Origin: a virus
Virus record (IMG/VR): IMGVR_UViG_3300005613_000381
Coordinates: 1 to 25,392 of that record
Direction: 5' to 3' (one strand)
Length of the DNA: 25,392 bases
Each line of letters opens with the position of its first letter. The stretch's first letter is position 1. The notes under the pieces were generated by a model. It was not told where the DNA came from. It did not search any database and saw only the letters and a list, made by a program, of their open reading frames with translations. Below are positions 16,393 through 24,040 of this stretch, in pieces. Position numbers and translations under genes: made by a program.

Positions 16393-17655
16393 CTACCCTT
16401 CATCCGTACAGAATACTAATGAACTTTGGTTAATACAGGATAATGCAGCAGCGTCATGAGCAGCAGATTGATTCTTATAGAACGCAGCCCCTGAATTCTG
16501 TGCAGCATCGCCACCATCAGAAGCATTGTCGTCAAAGAAATCAGCTCTGTTATAGCCGTCAATAGACCTTGCACCAATTTCAATAGTGTTCTCGTGATCG
16601 TCAACTTCGCTTGTCATTCCAAGTTTGGATGCAATACCTTTACCCATTGCACTATTACCAAATACAAGTGCATTGTACATAGATGTACCAACAGCAGTTG
16701 AATTGAATCGTGCAGAAGTAGTTGTTCCGAAGAACGCAGCATTGGTTGCATCCCACTCACGAACAAGTGCAATATCTTCAATAATCATAAATCCAGCATA
16801 ATACTGAATCATACCATTAATGGTAGGATGTTGAATCTTTGCACCATCATAAGCTCTGTTATACCTATTGAAATCATCATCTTTCAAAAGAGTTGTCATC
16901 TGTTTGGGATGCACAAGCATAACCCAGAAACTATGACCACCTTCTGTTTGGATTTGCGGTATCTTCAATTCCATACATGTTTGACGCAAAGCGTAAAGTG
17001 AATCACATGTGATATCAGAATCACAAGATCCGCCATCACCAATAGCAGCATCAAGCTGTGCGTTGGTTTTAAGTGTTTTCGCAGTTCCAATAGCAGTAAC
17101 CACGTCTCCATCCAAACAATACCAGTTAGGGTGATAACGTCTTGCAAGACCAAGACCATCTGATGCAGTACCAACAGACAGGTTAGGTGAAACACCCTCG
17201 TAAAACGCCTGCATTACTGCTTGGTTTTCCCACATTGATACCCACTTTGAAAGTGCGGGTTGAGCAGCACCATATACGTTAAGCATTTTGGCTCTCTGTT
17301 CAGCCATCTGTCCAGATCGTTTATATACTGCTTTTCTTGTCTGGTTTACGTATGCTCGTAACCAGTAGAAGTCCATCTGTTCACCAGTACCTTTAAGTAC
17401 GGTGTCACCATATACAGGACTTCCCGTAAGGTATTTCTCAAAAGGAATGAGCATATTATCTCTGCCCTCTGTGACATAATGATTCATAATTTCAATCGGT
17501 TTGCCAGAAGGTCGTTTAAGATAGTTGCCATTATCCTGTTGTGAAACATCCACAAAACCAGCAAACGGAGCCCAGAATGAATTATACCACGATTCCTTAC
17601 GCAGTTTTTCATTAAGAATCTCTACATTCGCTATAAAGGTTTGTGCAGCTTCCAT
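16393..17655 (-). CDS. Major capsid protein (N4-gp56-like)
   Basis: 420 residues from ATG 17655 with AGAGG upstream. The N-terminus (ILNEKLRKESWYNSFWAPFA, then PIEIMNHYVTEGRDNMLIPF) and the block SPVYGDTVLKGTGEQMDFYW followed by LRAYVNQTRKAVYKRSG are characteristic of N4 gp56 / DUF4043-type capsid proteins. Later blocks GGHSFWVMLVHPKQMTTLLKD and MIQYYAGFMIIEDIALVREW, plus the FGNSAMGKGIASK segment near 330-345, fit the same fold. Length is in the usual 380-430 range. It follows a scaffold gene and is followed by a decoration gene. No cleavage site or prohead protease gene is evident. Confidence 0.88.
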   Translation of the reverse strand: MEAAQTFIANVEILNEKLRKESWYNSFWAPFAGFVDVSQQDNGNYLKRPSGKPIEIMNHYVTEGRDNMLIPFEKYLTGSPVYGDTVLKGTGEQMDFYWLRAYVNQTRKAVYKRSGQMAEQRAKMLNVYGAAQPALSKWVSMWENQAVMQAFYEGVSPNLSVGTASDGLGLARRYHPNWYCLDGDVVTAIGTAKTLKTNAQLDAAIGDGGSCDSDITCDSLYALRQTCMELKIPQIQTEGGHSFWVMLVHPKQMTTLLKDDDFNRYNRAYDGAKIQHPTINGMIQYYAGFMIIEDIALVREWDATNAAFFGTTTSARFNSTAVGTSMYNALVFGNSAMGKGIASKLGMTSEVDDHENTIEIGARSIDGYNRADFFDDNASDGGDAAQNSGAAFYKNQSAAHDAAALSCINQSSLVFCTDEG

Positions 17656-17675
17656 ATTTCCTCTTTCCCTCGAAC

Positions 17676-18593
17676 CTACTTCATTTTCTCATACAATTTA
17701 TCAAGCTGTTTCGGTGTAAGTTTTTCCAAAATCTTAGGATTCTTTGCAATGGCATCAGCAAGACTTTTAGGCGACAAGTCTAAAAGATTTATTCCCTTAG
17801 ATTTTGACGCCCCCCCAATGTCCTTATCTTCCTTAGATGTCGCCACTTTGATCTTTTCTCTTTCATTGACGCCACCTTGAAGCATAACCATCTTTCTGTA
17901 CTTGTCAACACCAAGTGCTCTTACTAAAGCACCCTCATAATCCTCTTTGGTTAGCTTAACATCGGGAGCGGTTTCTTTTGCAGTCTTTTCAGCTGCATCC
18001 CACTCCTCATCACTCAGTTCTAAACCAAACTCATCCTTATAATGCCCTCGCATTTCACCAGATAGTTTTTGGTTATTGCCTTGTGCGGTCTCTTGATATA
18101 CAAGTTCTTTAAGAAATGTTTCCTGATAGTTTCTTTCAGCCCCATCAAGTTCTTGCTCGAGTTGTCTAATTCTTTTTTTAGTTGCTTTAAATTCAGCTTC
18201 ATCAAGTTCTGAATCTAAATTTTCAAGTTTATCTCGATAATTGACAAGTTTGCTTTTATCACTTGCAATCTTATCTTTCATTTCTTTAGACGTTAGCTTC
18301 TTTTCGGTAGTTCTCTTCCGCAGGTCTCCAATCTCGTTGGTCTGTTTTCCGATGAACTCCTCTTGGTTTCGGATTATTTTTAACAATTCATCCGAATCCT
18401 TGTCCTCGTATTTTTTCATGAATCCTTCTGAAAATGTAGGTTTCTCGGTGGTCGGTTCACCTTCTGGTTCGCTCTCTGTCTCACTTTCGGGCTCGACCTT
18501 TTCTTCCGTTCCTTCAATCTCTTCGGGATCTACAATTATTTCTTCTTCTTGCACTTCTTCTTGGATTTCTTCATTTTCCACTGTTTCCTCCAT
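17676..18593 (-). CDS. Putative capsid scaffold protein
   Basis: About 305 residues from ATG 18593, which has AAAGG close upstream; a longer frame to 18629 would start deeper inside the portal gene. The N-terminal 60 residues are extremely acidic and low complexity (METVENEEIQ-type start, repeated EE, ESETESEPEGEPT). A long coiled-coil region follows from about 65 to 165 (LRKRTTEKKLTSKEMKDKIA, LDSELDEAEFKATKKRIRQL), and the C-terminus is lysine-rich (KNPKILEKLTPKQLDKLYEK). This pattern, directly before the major capsid gene, is that of head scaffolds. It overlaps the end of the portal gene by 23 bp. The first residues in the translated frame are MEETVENEEIQ. Confidence 0.8.
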   Translation of the reverse strand: MEETVENEEIQEEVQEEEIIVDPEEIEGTEEKVEPESETESEPEGEPTTEKPTFSEGFMKKYEDKDSDELLKIIRNQEEFIGKQTNEIGDLRKRTTEKKLTSKEMKDKIASDKSKLVNYRDKLENLDSELDEAEFKATKKRIRQLEQELDGAERNYQETFLKELVYQETAQGNNQKLSGEMRGHYKDEFGLELSDEEWDAAEKTAKETAPDVKLTKEDYEGALVRALGVDKYRKMVMLQGGVNEREKIKVATSKEDKDIGGASKSKGINLLDLSPKSLADAIAKNPKILEKLTPKQLDKLYEKMK

Positions 18594-20397
18594 TGTCCCT
18601 TTCTTGGGGTGGTTTTTGTTGCATGGCATTCATGGATGAAGCCATTGCTAATTTGTTCAAAGTTTCATTATCTGCCTGTTGTGCATCCATTGTATTTTGC
18701 ATCATTTGTTGACGCATTACTAAAAATTTTACCCATTCTTCTTTATCTCTAAATCGTGAATGTTTTATTATTATATCCCACGGGATGTCATTAAATTTAG
18801 CACCTGAACTTATAAGCATATTTACAAGTGCTACATTTTGTTCAAATGTTTTCTGAACTCTATCAGGAGTGTTTTCTGCATCATCCAATACTGCCCTTGC
18901 TCTTACGTTTCTAATATCTTTTTCAATATTACCCTGATAATTCAAATTTACAAGCTCATAGGTCAACGCATTAGCACGTTTAACCGGAAGCAGTCTATCA
19001 TCTTCAAAGTAAACATAAGGTGCTAATTCTACATAATCTTTTGCAATAAGTTCTCTTGTATATGCAAGATTCTCAAAAAATGGATTTGTTGAAGTATATC
19101 CCTGCCCTAATTTCTGCTGATATAATACTCCGCTTTCTCCACTTCTTTCTGAAAATCCCTCCATTGCTGGATTTATACCGCTAATATCGTAAAGAATTGA
19201 CTTTTCCAACTGTGCTTCTTCAAATAATGCAGGCGGAAGATTTATATCTTCATCGGTTTGTCCCCTATTTTTCATACTCATAAGAGGAATAATCGCATTC
19301 GGGTCGCCTTTTGTCTTTTGCAGTTTATCAATAGCTTCTTTTTCAATCTTTGAAATCCATGTTTTCTTACCAAGCATCTGTGTAATGTAATCAATTCTCT
19401 GTGATATACTTTTATTTATCCTGTCTTGTGGCTGTCTTAGTAATGAAATTAGCGAAACCTGATCGCTCTTTGTCATGTTATAGTTAAAACTGAAAAACGG
19501 AAACACAGAAAATCTCTTGGTAGGGAATGGAAATTTCTTATCTTCTAAAACAACATCAAATTCAGGTAATATTGTTGTAACATGAATACGAGTATCTTTA
19601 TCACGCTTAATATATTCTATATCTTCGTCTTTGAACAATTCCTCAATTTCTTTATCTGTAAGTTTGAAATACTCATTACCAACCCTGATTATATTAACAG
19701 GAACAGTTACACGCTCTTCTAAAGTACAAACCAAATATTTTGATCCCCTGCGATAATCAGAACTACTCTCTTTATGTTCGGTGTCGAACATACCATAGGT
19801 TATATCATACCACCATTTTTTATTCTCATCAAATTTACTATAACCATATTCTTGAATTATTGCATCTTTGGTCAACCAATCTTCTAAAATAATATATTGA
19901 GCATCCATTAAATCATATCTGCGAAAATCTGGATCAGGTCTTACTTCCTCAAGGTTATCCATCACATCATACTTAAATTCCAAATAACCCATATCATCCA
20001 TTTTTATCTTACGCCTTGCCCATCCGCCAGTTGGAGATATTAAACCATCAGCAAAAACCAAAGCTAATTTCTTTTCTAAATCCTCGCATTCCTGTATATG
20101 TTCCCAATTATCGCTTAAAATACGAACAATATCCTCATCATTGGTATATTTCGGTAATATCTTAGCACCCCTGCGACTTAACTGCTCATTACCAAGCAAT
20201 ACATTTAGCTTTGCCACAAGTATATTATATGTTACTAACGGTTTTACATTATCTTCTGCCTTTTCACGTTCCGCAGCAGTAAACTGATCATTGTTTATAT
20301 AATCGATACACTTTCTTGCTTCAGTTCTGGAATCACCCCAACCAAGTTTGCTGTTCTCTCGTAAATTTATTACCTTAATACACTGTTCGTTCTTCAT
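18571..20397 (-). CDS. Portal protein (P22-like)
   Basis: 608 residues from ATG 20397; the ribosome site TAGGAG includes the stop of a 12-codon leader frame. The N-terminal region (WGDSRTEARKCIDYINNDQF, then VKPLVTYNILVAKLNVLLGN) matches P22-type portals, as does the block ARRKIKMDDMGYLEFKYDVM followed by RPDPDFRRYDLMDAQYI near 125-165. A conserved helix-rich centre (QVSLISLLRQPQDRINKSIS, then IDYITQMLGKKTWISK) and SGINPAMEGFSERSGESGVL near 410-430 follow. The C-terminal stretch MRQQMMQNTMDAQQADNET is the usual helical barrel end. It forms the dodecameric DNA gateway docked by the terminase. Length is normal for the family. Confidence 0.92.
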   Translation of the reverse strand: MKNEQCIKVINLRENSKLGWGDSRTEARKCIDYINNDQFTAAEREKAEDNVKPLVTYNILVAKLNVLLGNEQLSRRGAKILPKYTNDEDIVRILSDNWEHIQECEDLEKKLALVFADGLISPTGGWARRKIKMDDMGYLEFKYDVMDNLEEVRPDPDFRRYDLMDAQYIILEDWLTKDAIIQEYGYSKFDENKKWWYDITYGMFDTEHKESSSDYRRGSKYLVCTLEERVTVPVNIIRVGNEYFKLTDKEIEELFKDEDIEYIKRDKDTRIHVTTILPEFDVVLEDKKFPFPTKRFSVFPFFSFNYNMTKSDQVSLISLLRQPQDRINKSISQRIDYITQMLGKKTWISKIEKEAIDKLQKTKGDPNAIIPLMSMKNRGQTDEDINLPPALFEEAQLEKSILYDISGINPAMEGFSERSGESGVLYQQKLGQGYTSTNPFFENLAYTRELIAKDYVELAPYVYFEDDRLLPVKRANALTYELVNLNYQGNIEKDIRNVRARAVLDDAENTPDRVQKTFEQNVALVNMLISSGAKFNDIPWDIIIKHSRFRDKEEWVKFLVMRQQMMQNTMDAQQADNETLNKLAMASSMNAMQQKPPQERDNGGNSGK

Positions 20398-20404
20398 ATA
20401 TCTC

Positions 20405-20443
20405 CTAAAGGAGGAAGGCAGGCAAGGAGCAAACCTGCCCCAT
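20405..20443 (-). promoter_or_regulatory. Short leader ORF with hairpin before the portal gene
   Basis: A 12-codon frame (MGQVCSLPAFLL) starts at ATG 20443 behind a strong AGGAGGG site, and its TAG stop (20405-20407) is the TAG of the portal Shine-Dalgarno TAGGAG. Within it GGCAGG can pair with CCTGCC, and CTCC just upstream can pair with the portal GGAG. Translation of the leader could therefore open the portal ribosome site. Conservation was not tested. Confidence 0.35.
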
Positions 20444-20452
20444 AAAACCCTC

Positions 20453-20563
20453 CTACTTAAAATTCTTTGGCGTTTGCTTCCACAATTTCTTTAATTGTTT
20501 GTACGTTACGCCATCCAGTTTCTCTGCCAACTTCCTTAACTTCTTAGCTGTCTTACCCCTCAC
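20453..20563 (-). CDS. Small basic hypothetical protein (36 aa)
   Basis: 36 codons starting at GTG 20563, which overlaps the terminase stop (GTGA), with GGAAGG as ribosome site. The product starts MRGKTAKKLRKLAEKLDGVT and ends KKLWKQTPKNFK: a short, lysine-rich, helical protein. The stop overlaps the ribosome site of the leader frame that precedes the portal gene. The stop-start overlap, repeated elsewhere in this operon, supports translation. The product may bind DNA or the terminase, but nothing specific is recognisable. Confidence 0.6.
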   Translation of the reverse strand: MRGKTAKKLRKLAEKLDGVTYKQLKKLWKQTPKNFK

Positions 20564-22131
20564 GCTACCTTCCAGTTGCCATTTTTTGTTTCAGGTGCTC
20601 CTAACATATCCCTCCAACCCTTCTTCTTGGGTTTTCTCGCCTCGACATCCTCAGCCAGTATGTGTGTTAAAAAATATCGCATCTCATCATAAGTATGATC
20701 CTCTGCCTTAGTATCTACATCCTCAGGTCTATTCTCATCAGCAGGTAAATTCGGAATCGTATCAATCGTATTTATACAGTTACTTAATATAACTAACCTT
20801 GCAGTACCATCCTTGCGAATACGCAACGCTTCAGCTACCATCATTGCACCCTGAACACGCTCATTATTCGCCTCTGTTAAAAAAATTCCCTCCTCATCAT
20901 AATAGTCCTTCGGTCTTACAAAATCATCTCCCGTATCATGACGCTTCCAGTAACTTTTTGGATCTGCTAAGTTTAATATAAAATCATCATTCGATAAATT
21001 ATAATTTACCATACTGTATTCTAAACACTTCTTCGCCTGCTGAGATGAAGTTAATCCAGTCTCATATATCTCCCCAAATTTAACTATGTCCCTTGACACA
21101 TTATGTACTGCATAAAAACCACCTGCCCAAGGTGCTTTAAATCCATAGTCAAATGACCTATATAAAGACCAATCACTCCAATCAAAATGACGCTTCTTCT
21201 CTATTAACTCTAATCCATCTCTTGCATTGAAAAACTTCTTCTCGTCCATGACATGAACATCATCATCCCACATATCAAAATACTGCCCTGCAAATACATC
21301 CCAATTACCAAATAACCACATCTCTCTCAATATTCTGTTCTTGCTAAGCAAATTCCTTACGTAATTCTTGTCTCTATTACATAAATACTCATTATCAAAT
21401 ACAGTAGAAGGTATAAACCAATATGTCTCACCATCAGCAGTAGTATATATATCACCAGGTTTCTTCGGCTGATACCATATATCGTATTCCTCTAAATATA
21501 CCTTCGCACCATCAACCTTCGGTCTGCACACATCTATGTATTTTTTCTTAACCCATTTATGCCCGATCTTGCCAGGATTACAGTCATAAATCTTTCTTGC
21601 CTTAATAAATTCATGAGAACTTCTACAACAACTCTCAATCTCTTCAACATACTGTAACGTAAACTGTGTCAACTCACCTATATATATCCTATGAAAATTC
21701 TGCCCCTGAAAGAAATTCAAATCCTCATCTCTGTGACAAGGTCTATTCAATATCTCAGCCCCAGAAGGAAACTCCCACTTCCTAAACTGCTTATTCCACT
21801 TACCACCAAATTGAGGATATATCTTCCTCTGCTCTACTAATGTATTCGCATTCAACTCCGGCTCAGTCCTACGAATACAACAACCCTGATAATCAGAATA
21901 ATCTATCAGCATCTTGTAAAAATACTTAACACCATCTTCTACATAACTGCGATACTCATTACGATTATACTTCTTCCGTAATATCTGACTCTCTGTATAT
22001 CTCTCAACTACATCCAAAGCCATCTTCGCACAACAAGCATAACTCTTACCACCACCCCTCGCTCCTCCATAAACAGTGGTGTCCGCCACACTCGTCATTA
22101 ATAATTCCTGCTTCGGCTGATACTTAATCAA
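20560..22131 (-). CDS. terL: Terminase large subunit
   Basis: 523 residues. The start is TTG 22131: an in-frame TAG lies two codons upstream and GAGG is well placed. Walker A is YGGARGGGKS at 21-30. Walker B is FHRIYIGEL at 145-153, with E152 the likely catalytic glutamate. YDCNPGKIGHKWVKKKY (181-197) is the family's NP...HxW motif. The RNase-H-like nuclease begins RSFDYGFKAPWAGG, with D327 the likely first metal ligand, and continues with NLADPKSYWKRHDTG. The enzyme pumps DNA into the prohead through the portal and cuts the concatemer. It is one of the most reliable calls in the window. It is separated from the putative small subunit by an inverted two-gene cassette. Confidence 0.96.
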   Translation of the reverse strand: MIKYQPKQELLMTSVADTTVYGGARGGGKSYACCAKMALDVVERYTESQILRKKYNRNEYRSYVEDGVKYFYKMLIDYSDYQGCCIRRTEPELNANTLVEQRKIYPQFGGKWNKQFRKWEFPSGAEILNRPCHRDEDLNFFQGQNFHRIYIGELTQFTLQYVEEIESCCRSSHEFIKARKIYDCNPGKIGHKWVKKKYIDVCRPKVDGAKVYLEEYDIWYQPKKPGDIYTTADGETYWFIPSTVFDNEYLCNRDKNYVRNLLSKNRILREMWLFGNWDVFAGQYFDMWDDDVHVMDEKKFFNARDGLELIEKKRHFDWSDWSLYRSFDYGFKAPWAGGFYAVHNVSRDIVKFGEIYETGLTSSQQAKKCLEYSMVNYNLSNDDFILNLADPKSYWKRHDTGDDFVRPKDYYDEEGIFLTEANNERVQGAMMVAEALRIRKDGTARLVILSNCINTIDTIPNLPADENRPEDVDTKAEDHTYDEMRYFLTHILAEDVEARKPKKKGWRDMLGAPETKNGNWKVA

Positions 22132-22240
22132 ACTCTACCTCTATTTCCATGCCATACAAATATTCATACTCCTCACAATCCATACTATCTAAATAATCAT
22201 CTTCATATATATAAACAGTATCATCTACAATAAACGTCAC
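22124..22240 (-). CDS. Small acidic hypothetical protein (38 aa)
   Basis: 38 codons from GTG 22240, overlapping the stop of the cysteine-rich gene by 4 bp (GTGA), and ending at TAA 22124 just inside the terminase start. The product (MTFIVDDTVYIYEDDYLDSM, ending GMEIEVEFD) is very acidic and tyrosine-rich. The overlap at both ends and a GGAAAG site upstream support translation. Its codons carry the ribosome site of the terminase gene, so coupling is likely. It may mimic DNA charge, but that is only a thought; no family is recognised. Confidence 0.55.
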   Translation of the reverse strand: MTFIVDDTVYIYEDDYLDSMDCEEYEYLYGMEIEVEFD

Positions 22241-22386
22241 TTCGCTTTCCACTTCGGACAATGATCACTAAAATATACAGTCCAACCACACTTAGAACTG
22301 TACTTGTTCATACACACTCCCTTACCTCGATCACCATCTCTGGCAACCACCCTGCAAAACCTGCAATATTGACACGTCTCTTTCAT
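22237..22386 (-). CDS. Cysteine-rich small protein, probable zinc-binding (49 aa)
   Basis: 49 codons from ATG 22386 with a strong AAGGAG site. The product has six cysteines (C5, C8, C11, C25, C33, C43) plus H42; the C5-C8-C11 spacing (CQYCRFC) and the later pair suggest a small zinc ribbon or knuckle. It ends DHCPKWKAK. It opens the short chain of small genes before the large terminase. A DNA- or protein-binding role is inferred from the metal-ligand pattern only. Confidence 0.7.
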   Translation of the reverse strand: MKETCQYCRFCRVVARDGDRGKGVCMNKYSSKCGWTVYFSDHCPKWKAK

Positions 22387-22409
22387 CTTTACTCCTTTTT
22401 ATTTTATTC

Positions 22410-22526
22410 CTACTCGGTTATTTTCTTAAAAAATTCTGTGTGTGGGATATATATATACACACCCCCCTGCCCCCCAAAGGTGACCCCTATAGTTATCTCT
22501 CTTACTGGGCATCTCTCTACATTCAT
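22410..22526 (-). CDS. Possible small protein (38 aa), weakly supported
   Basis: A 38-codon frame from ATG 22526 to TAG 22410 (MNVERCPVREITIGVTFGGQ, ending TEFFKKITE). It lacks a clear Shine-Dalgarno, and its middle is encoded by a G-rich tract followed by a TATA repeat, so the frame may be accidental. It would be the first gene of the terminase-side minus operon, 23 bp before the cysteine-rich gene. Confidence 0.3.
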   Translation of the reverse strand: MNVERCPVREITIGVTFGGQGGVYIYIPHTEFFKKITE

Positions 22527-22579
22527 TTTAATAGATCGGCTCTTCTCGTGCCTCTTTTGTGCCTTCTCGATGAAATAAC

Positions 22580-22610
22580 TTGACAATCAATTCCATATAG
22601 GCAGGATAGT
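22580..22610 (+). promoter_or_regulatory. Putative promoter of first plus-strand cassette
   Basis: TTGACA at 22580-22585 and a weak -10 (GATAGT at 22605-22610, spacing 19) lie about 30 bp upstream of ATG 22639. The leader that follows (ATTAATCGTGGAGGAT) closely matches that of the second cassette, which strengthens the call. Confidence 0.5.
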
Positions 22611-22638
22611 GACATCAATTAATCGTGGAGGATTAAAG

Positions 22639-22959
22639 ATGAAAGTTAAAAACATGATCAGCAGTTCAGGCAATGCAGTTGCCAATCAGTTCATTATTGA
22701 GACAAAAGAAAAAGGTTTCATCAATGGCGAAGAGTACGAAGATGACGCTGTCTACTTCCAGAGTTATGACTCTATCATTGCCAAGAAAGTATTTGAAGCA
22801 AAGCATTTCAACAGGTGGCAAGTCTATCTTGACAAAACATACTGGGACTATTCCAACACCATTGGGGAATATCGCAACCTCTTCTTAGGTGAAAACAAAA
22901 AGAAAACAGAAAAGAAAATCAAATCCGGTGAGTATATTCTTACCGATCTAAACCGTTAA
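22639..22959 (+). CDS. Small hypothetical phage protein
   Basis: 106 residues from ATG 22639 behind GTGGAGGAT; an upstream GTG at 22609 is in frame, but it has no ribosome site. The product begins MKVKNMISSSGNAVANQFII, has YFQSYDSIIAKKVFE and YLDKTYWDYSNTIGEYRNLF, and ends IKSGEYILTDLNR. This order (GN.V.NQFII, YFQSY.S.I, DYS.TT..Y, K.I..G.Y) recalls a small uncharacterised family widespread in phages and plasmids, often next to a partner like the following gene. It is the first gene of a plus-strand cassette inserted between the two terminase subunit genes. Function is unknown. Confidence 0.8.
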   Translation: MKVKNMISSSGNAVANQFIIETKEKGFINGEEYEDDAVYFQSYDSIIAKKVFEAKHFNRWQVYLDKTYWDYSNTIGEYRNLFLGENKKKTEKKIKSGEYILTDLNR

Positions 22960-22972
22960 AGGAGATTAAATC

Positions 22973-23305
22973 ATGAAACAATCAATTAATAAGTACGCAT
23001 TCATTGACGCATTCAATGAAATACGTCCCGACAATTTCTCATACGAAGGACTCAAGGCACTGTATGAATATTTAACAGAATTCGAGGACGAATCAGGCGG
23101 AGAACTTGAACTTGACGTAATCGCTTTCTGCTGCGAATTCACTGAATATGCAAACATTGATGAATATTTAAGAGAATACCGCTCCGACCTTCTTCAGGAC
23201 TATGACGACCCTGAAGAATACAAAGAAGCTATAATGGACGAGATCAGAGACAAGACTGCCTGCATTCCCGTTGACGAAAACGCTTTTATCATTCAATGCT
23301 ATTAA
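22973..23305 (+). CDS. Small acidic hypothetical phage protein
   Basis: 110 residues from ATG 22973, with a strong AAAGGAGATT site 13 bp after the previous stop. The product (NFSYEGLKALYEYLTEFEDE, then ELDVIAFCCEFTEYANIDEY, and the ending VDENAFIIQCY) matches a small acidic family I have seen repeatedly in phages and plasmids: FSYEGL.ALYDYLE, ELDVIALCC.FTEY, FIIQ near the end. Role unknown. It closes the first plus-strand cassette, just before a terminator. Confidence 0.82.
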   Translation: MKQSINKYAFIDAFNEIRPDNFSYEGLKALYEYLTEFEDESGGELELDVIAFCCEFTEYANIDEYLREYRSDLLQDYDDPEEYKEAIMDEIRDKTACIPVDENAFIIQCY

Positions 23306-23320
23306 GGAGGCACACACACA

Positions 23321-23348
23321 AGACACCATCTGAGGTGTCTTTTTTTTT
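23321..23348 (+). terminator. Rho-independent terminator
   Basis: AGACACC and GGTGTCT pair around an ATCTGA loop and are followed by nine T. It lies 16 bp after the stop of the acidic gene. An AAGGAGG just after that stop (23304-23310) has no start codon near it. Confidence 0.85.
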
Positions 23349-23410
23349 CACTTATGCGCTAATAAAAGAACTCATATTATACTAATTACTATAAAAACTA
23401 CTCACCACAG

Positions 23411-23524
23411 CCCCGTATCGAAGCCGAATTTCACCAAAAAACACCAAAATCATAATATCCTACTCAAAATTAGAATATCGATGAACACTACACAAAATGC
23501 TATTTTCATAGTATCTCAGTATCT
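23411..23524. repeat. Array of TATC-containing direct repeats near small terminase
   Basis: Five copies of a TATC core (GTATCG, AATATCC, AATATCG, AGTATCT, AGTATCT) lie within 110 bp on the plus strand, the last two as a near-tandem pair. The stretch is intergenic, between the cassette terminator and the end of the putative small terminase gene. AT-rich sequence can produce such repeats by chance. A packaging or regulatory site is possible. Confidence 0.3.
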
Positions 23525-23531
23525 AACCTCT

Positions 23532-23969
23532 CTATTTAGGAGGAATATAATTAATGTTTGCACTGATGTTTGACGTTGATCTGCCCTGCAGTAGTCTTAG
23601 TTTGGTAACTGCATTGGCAAAGTACTGCACAAGGTCTCTGGTACTCATATCAGGTATGCGTTGACCGAGTTCATTTATGATCATCCGAATCTGTATAGAT
23701 AGCGTCAGGACAATGCTTTGAGGCATTGCATCAATCATTGCGGACACCTGTTTTTCAATCTCTTCTTTTCTTGCGTACCAATTATGTAATGTAGCTGGAG
23801 GAATATCCAACATCTGACCTATCTTATCATATTGTGGGACAAGCTCTCCATCAAAGTCTCTTCTGCTTGAATCTAATACGCCAATAGCCAATAGTTTTTC
23901 ATCAATGGAGTATTTATTTGTTTTTCTTTTGGGTATTAGTTCCCATTTCATTTCAGATGCTTTATTCAT
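23532..23969 (-). CDS. Putative terminase small subunit (HTH protein)
   Basis: 145 residues from ATG 23969; no strong ribosome site is seen. A helix-turn-helix lies near residues 45-75 (YDKIGQMLDIPPATLHNWYA). A helical region follows (SIVLTLSIQIRMIINELGQR, then STRDLVQYFANAVTKLRLLQ), which would suit an oligomerisation core. The basic opening MKWELIPKRKTNKYSIDEK and the layout fit small terminases, which recognise the packaging start site. Here it lies over 1.4 kb from the large subunit, separated by an inverted cassette. A phage transcription regulator with HTH is the main alternative. Confidence 0.6.
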   Translation of the reverse strand: MNKASEMKWELIPKRKTNKYSIDEKLLAIGVLDSSRRDFDGELVPQYDKIGQMLDIPPATLHNWYARKEEIEKQVSAMIDAMPQSIVLTLSIQIRMIINELGQRIPDMSTRDLVQYFANAVTKLRLLQGRSTSNISANINYIPPK

Positions 23970-24009
23970 ATTCGTATCTTTTATTCTTATGTGTTATCGT
24001 TTCCGTCAT

Positions 24010-24040
24010 GTTATACCTACTTTTTTCAAAAACTTGACAA
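24010..24040 (-). promoter_or_regulatory. Putative promoter of the HTH / small terminase gene
   Basis: On the minus strand TTGTCA (24040-24035) and TATAAC (24015-24010) with spacing 19 lie about 40 bp upstream of ATG 23969. The -35 is the reverse complement of the plus-strand TTGACAA, so both directions use the same bases. Confidence 0.45.

Noticed and set aside
18594-18629. Upstream start for the scaffold gene at 18629
   Set aside because: It would add 12 residues encoded inside the portal end without a good ribosome site; ATG 18593 has AAAGG close by and begins the acidic region.
23542-23649. Plus-strand AGGAGG followed by ATG and a ~36-codon frame inside the small terminase gene
   Set aside because: The AGGAGG is the complement of the PPK codons at the end of the minus-strand gene, and the frame is a shadow of that gene.
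23964-24009. 15-codon leader frame (MTETITHKNKRYEYE) overlapping the start of the HTH gene
   Set aside because: Its ATG lies directly next to the -10 TATAAC, so it would precede the transcript start from that promoter; there is no conservation evidence.
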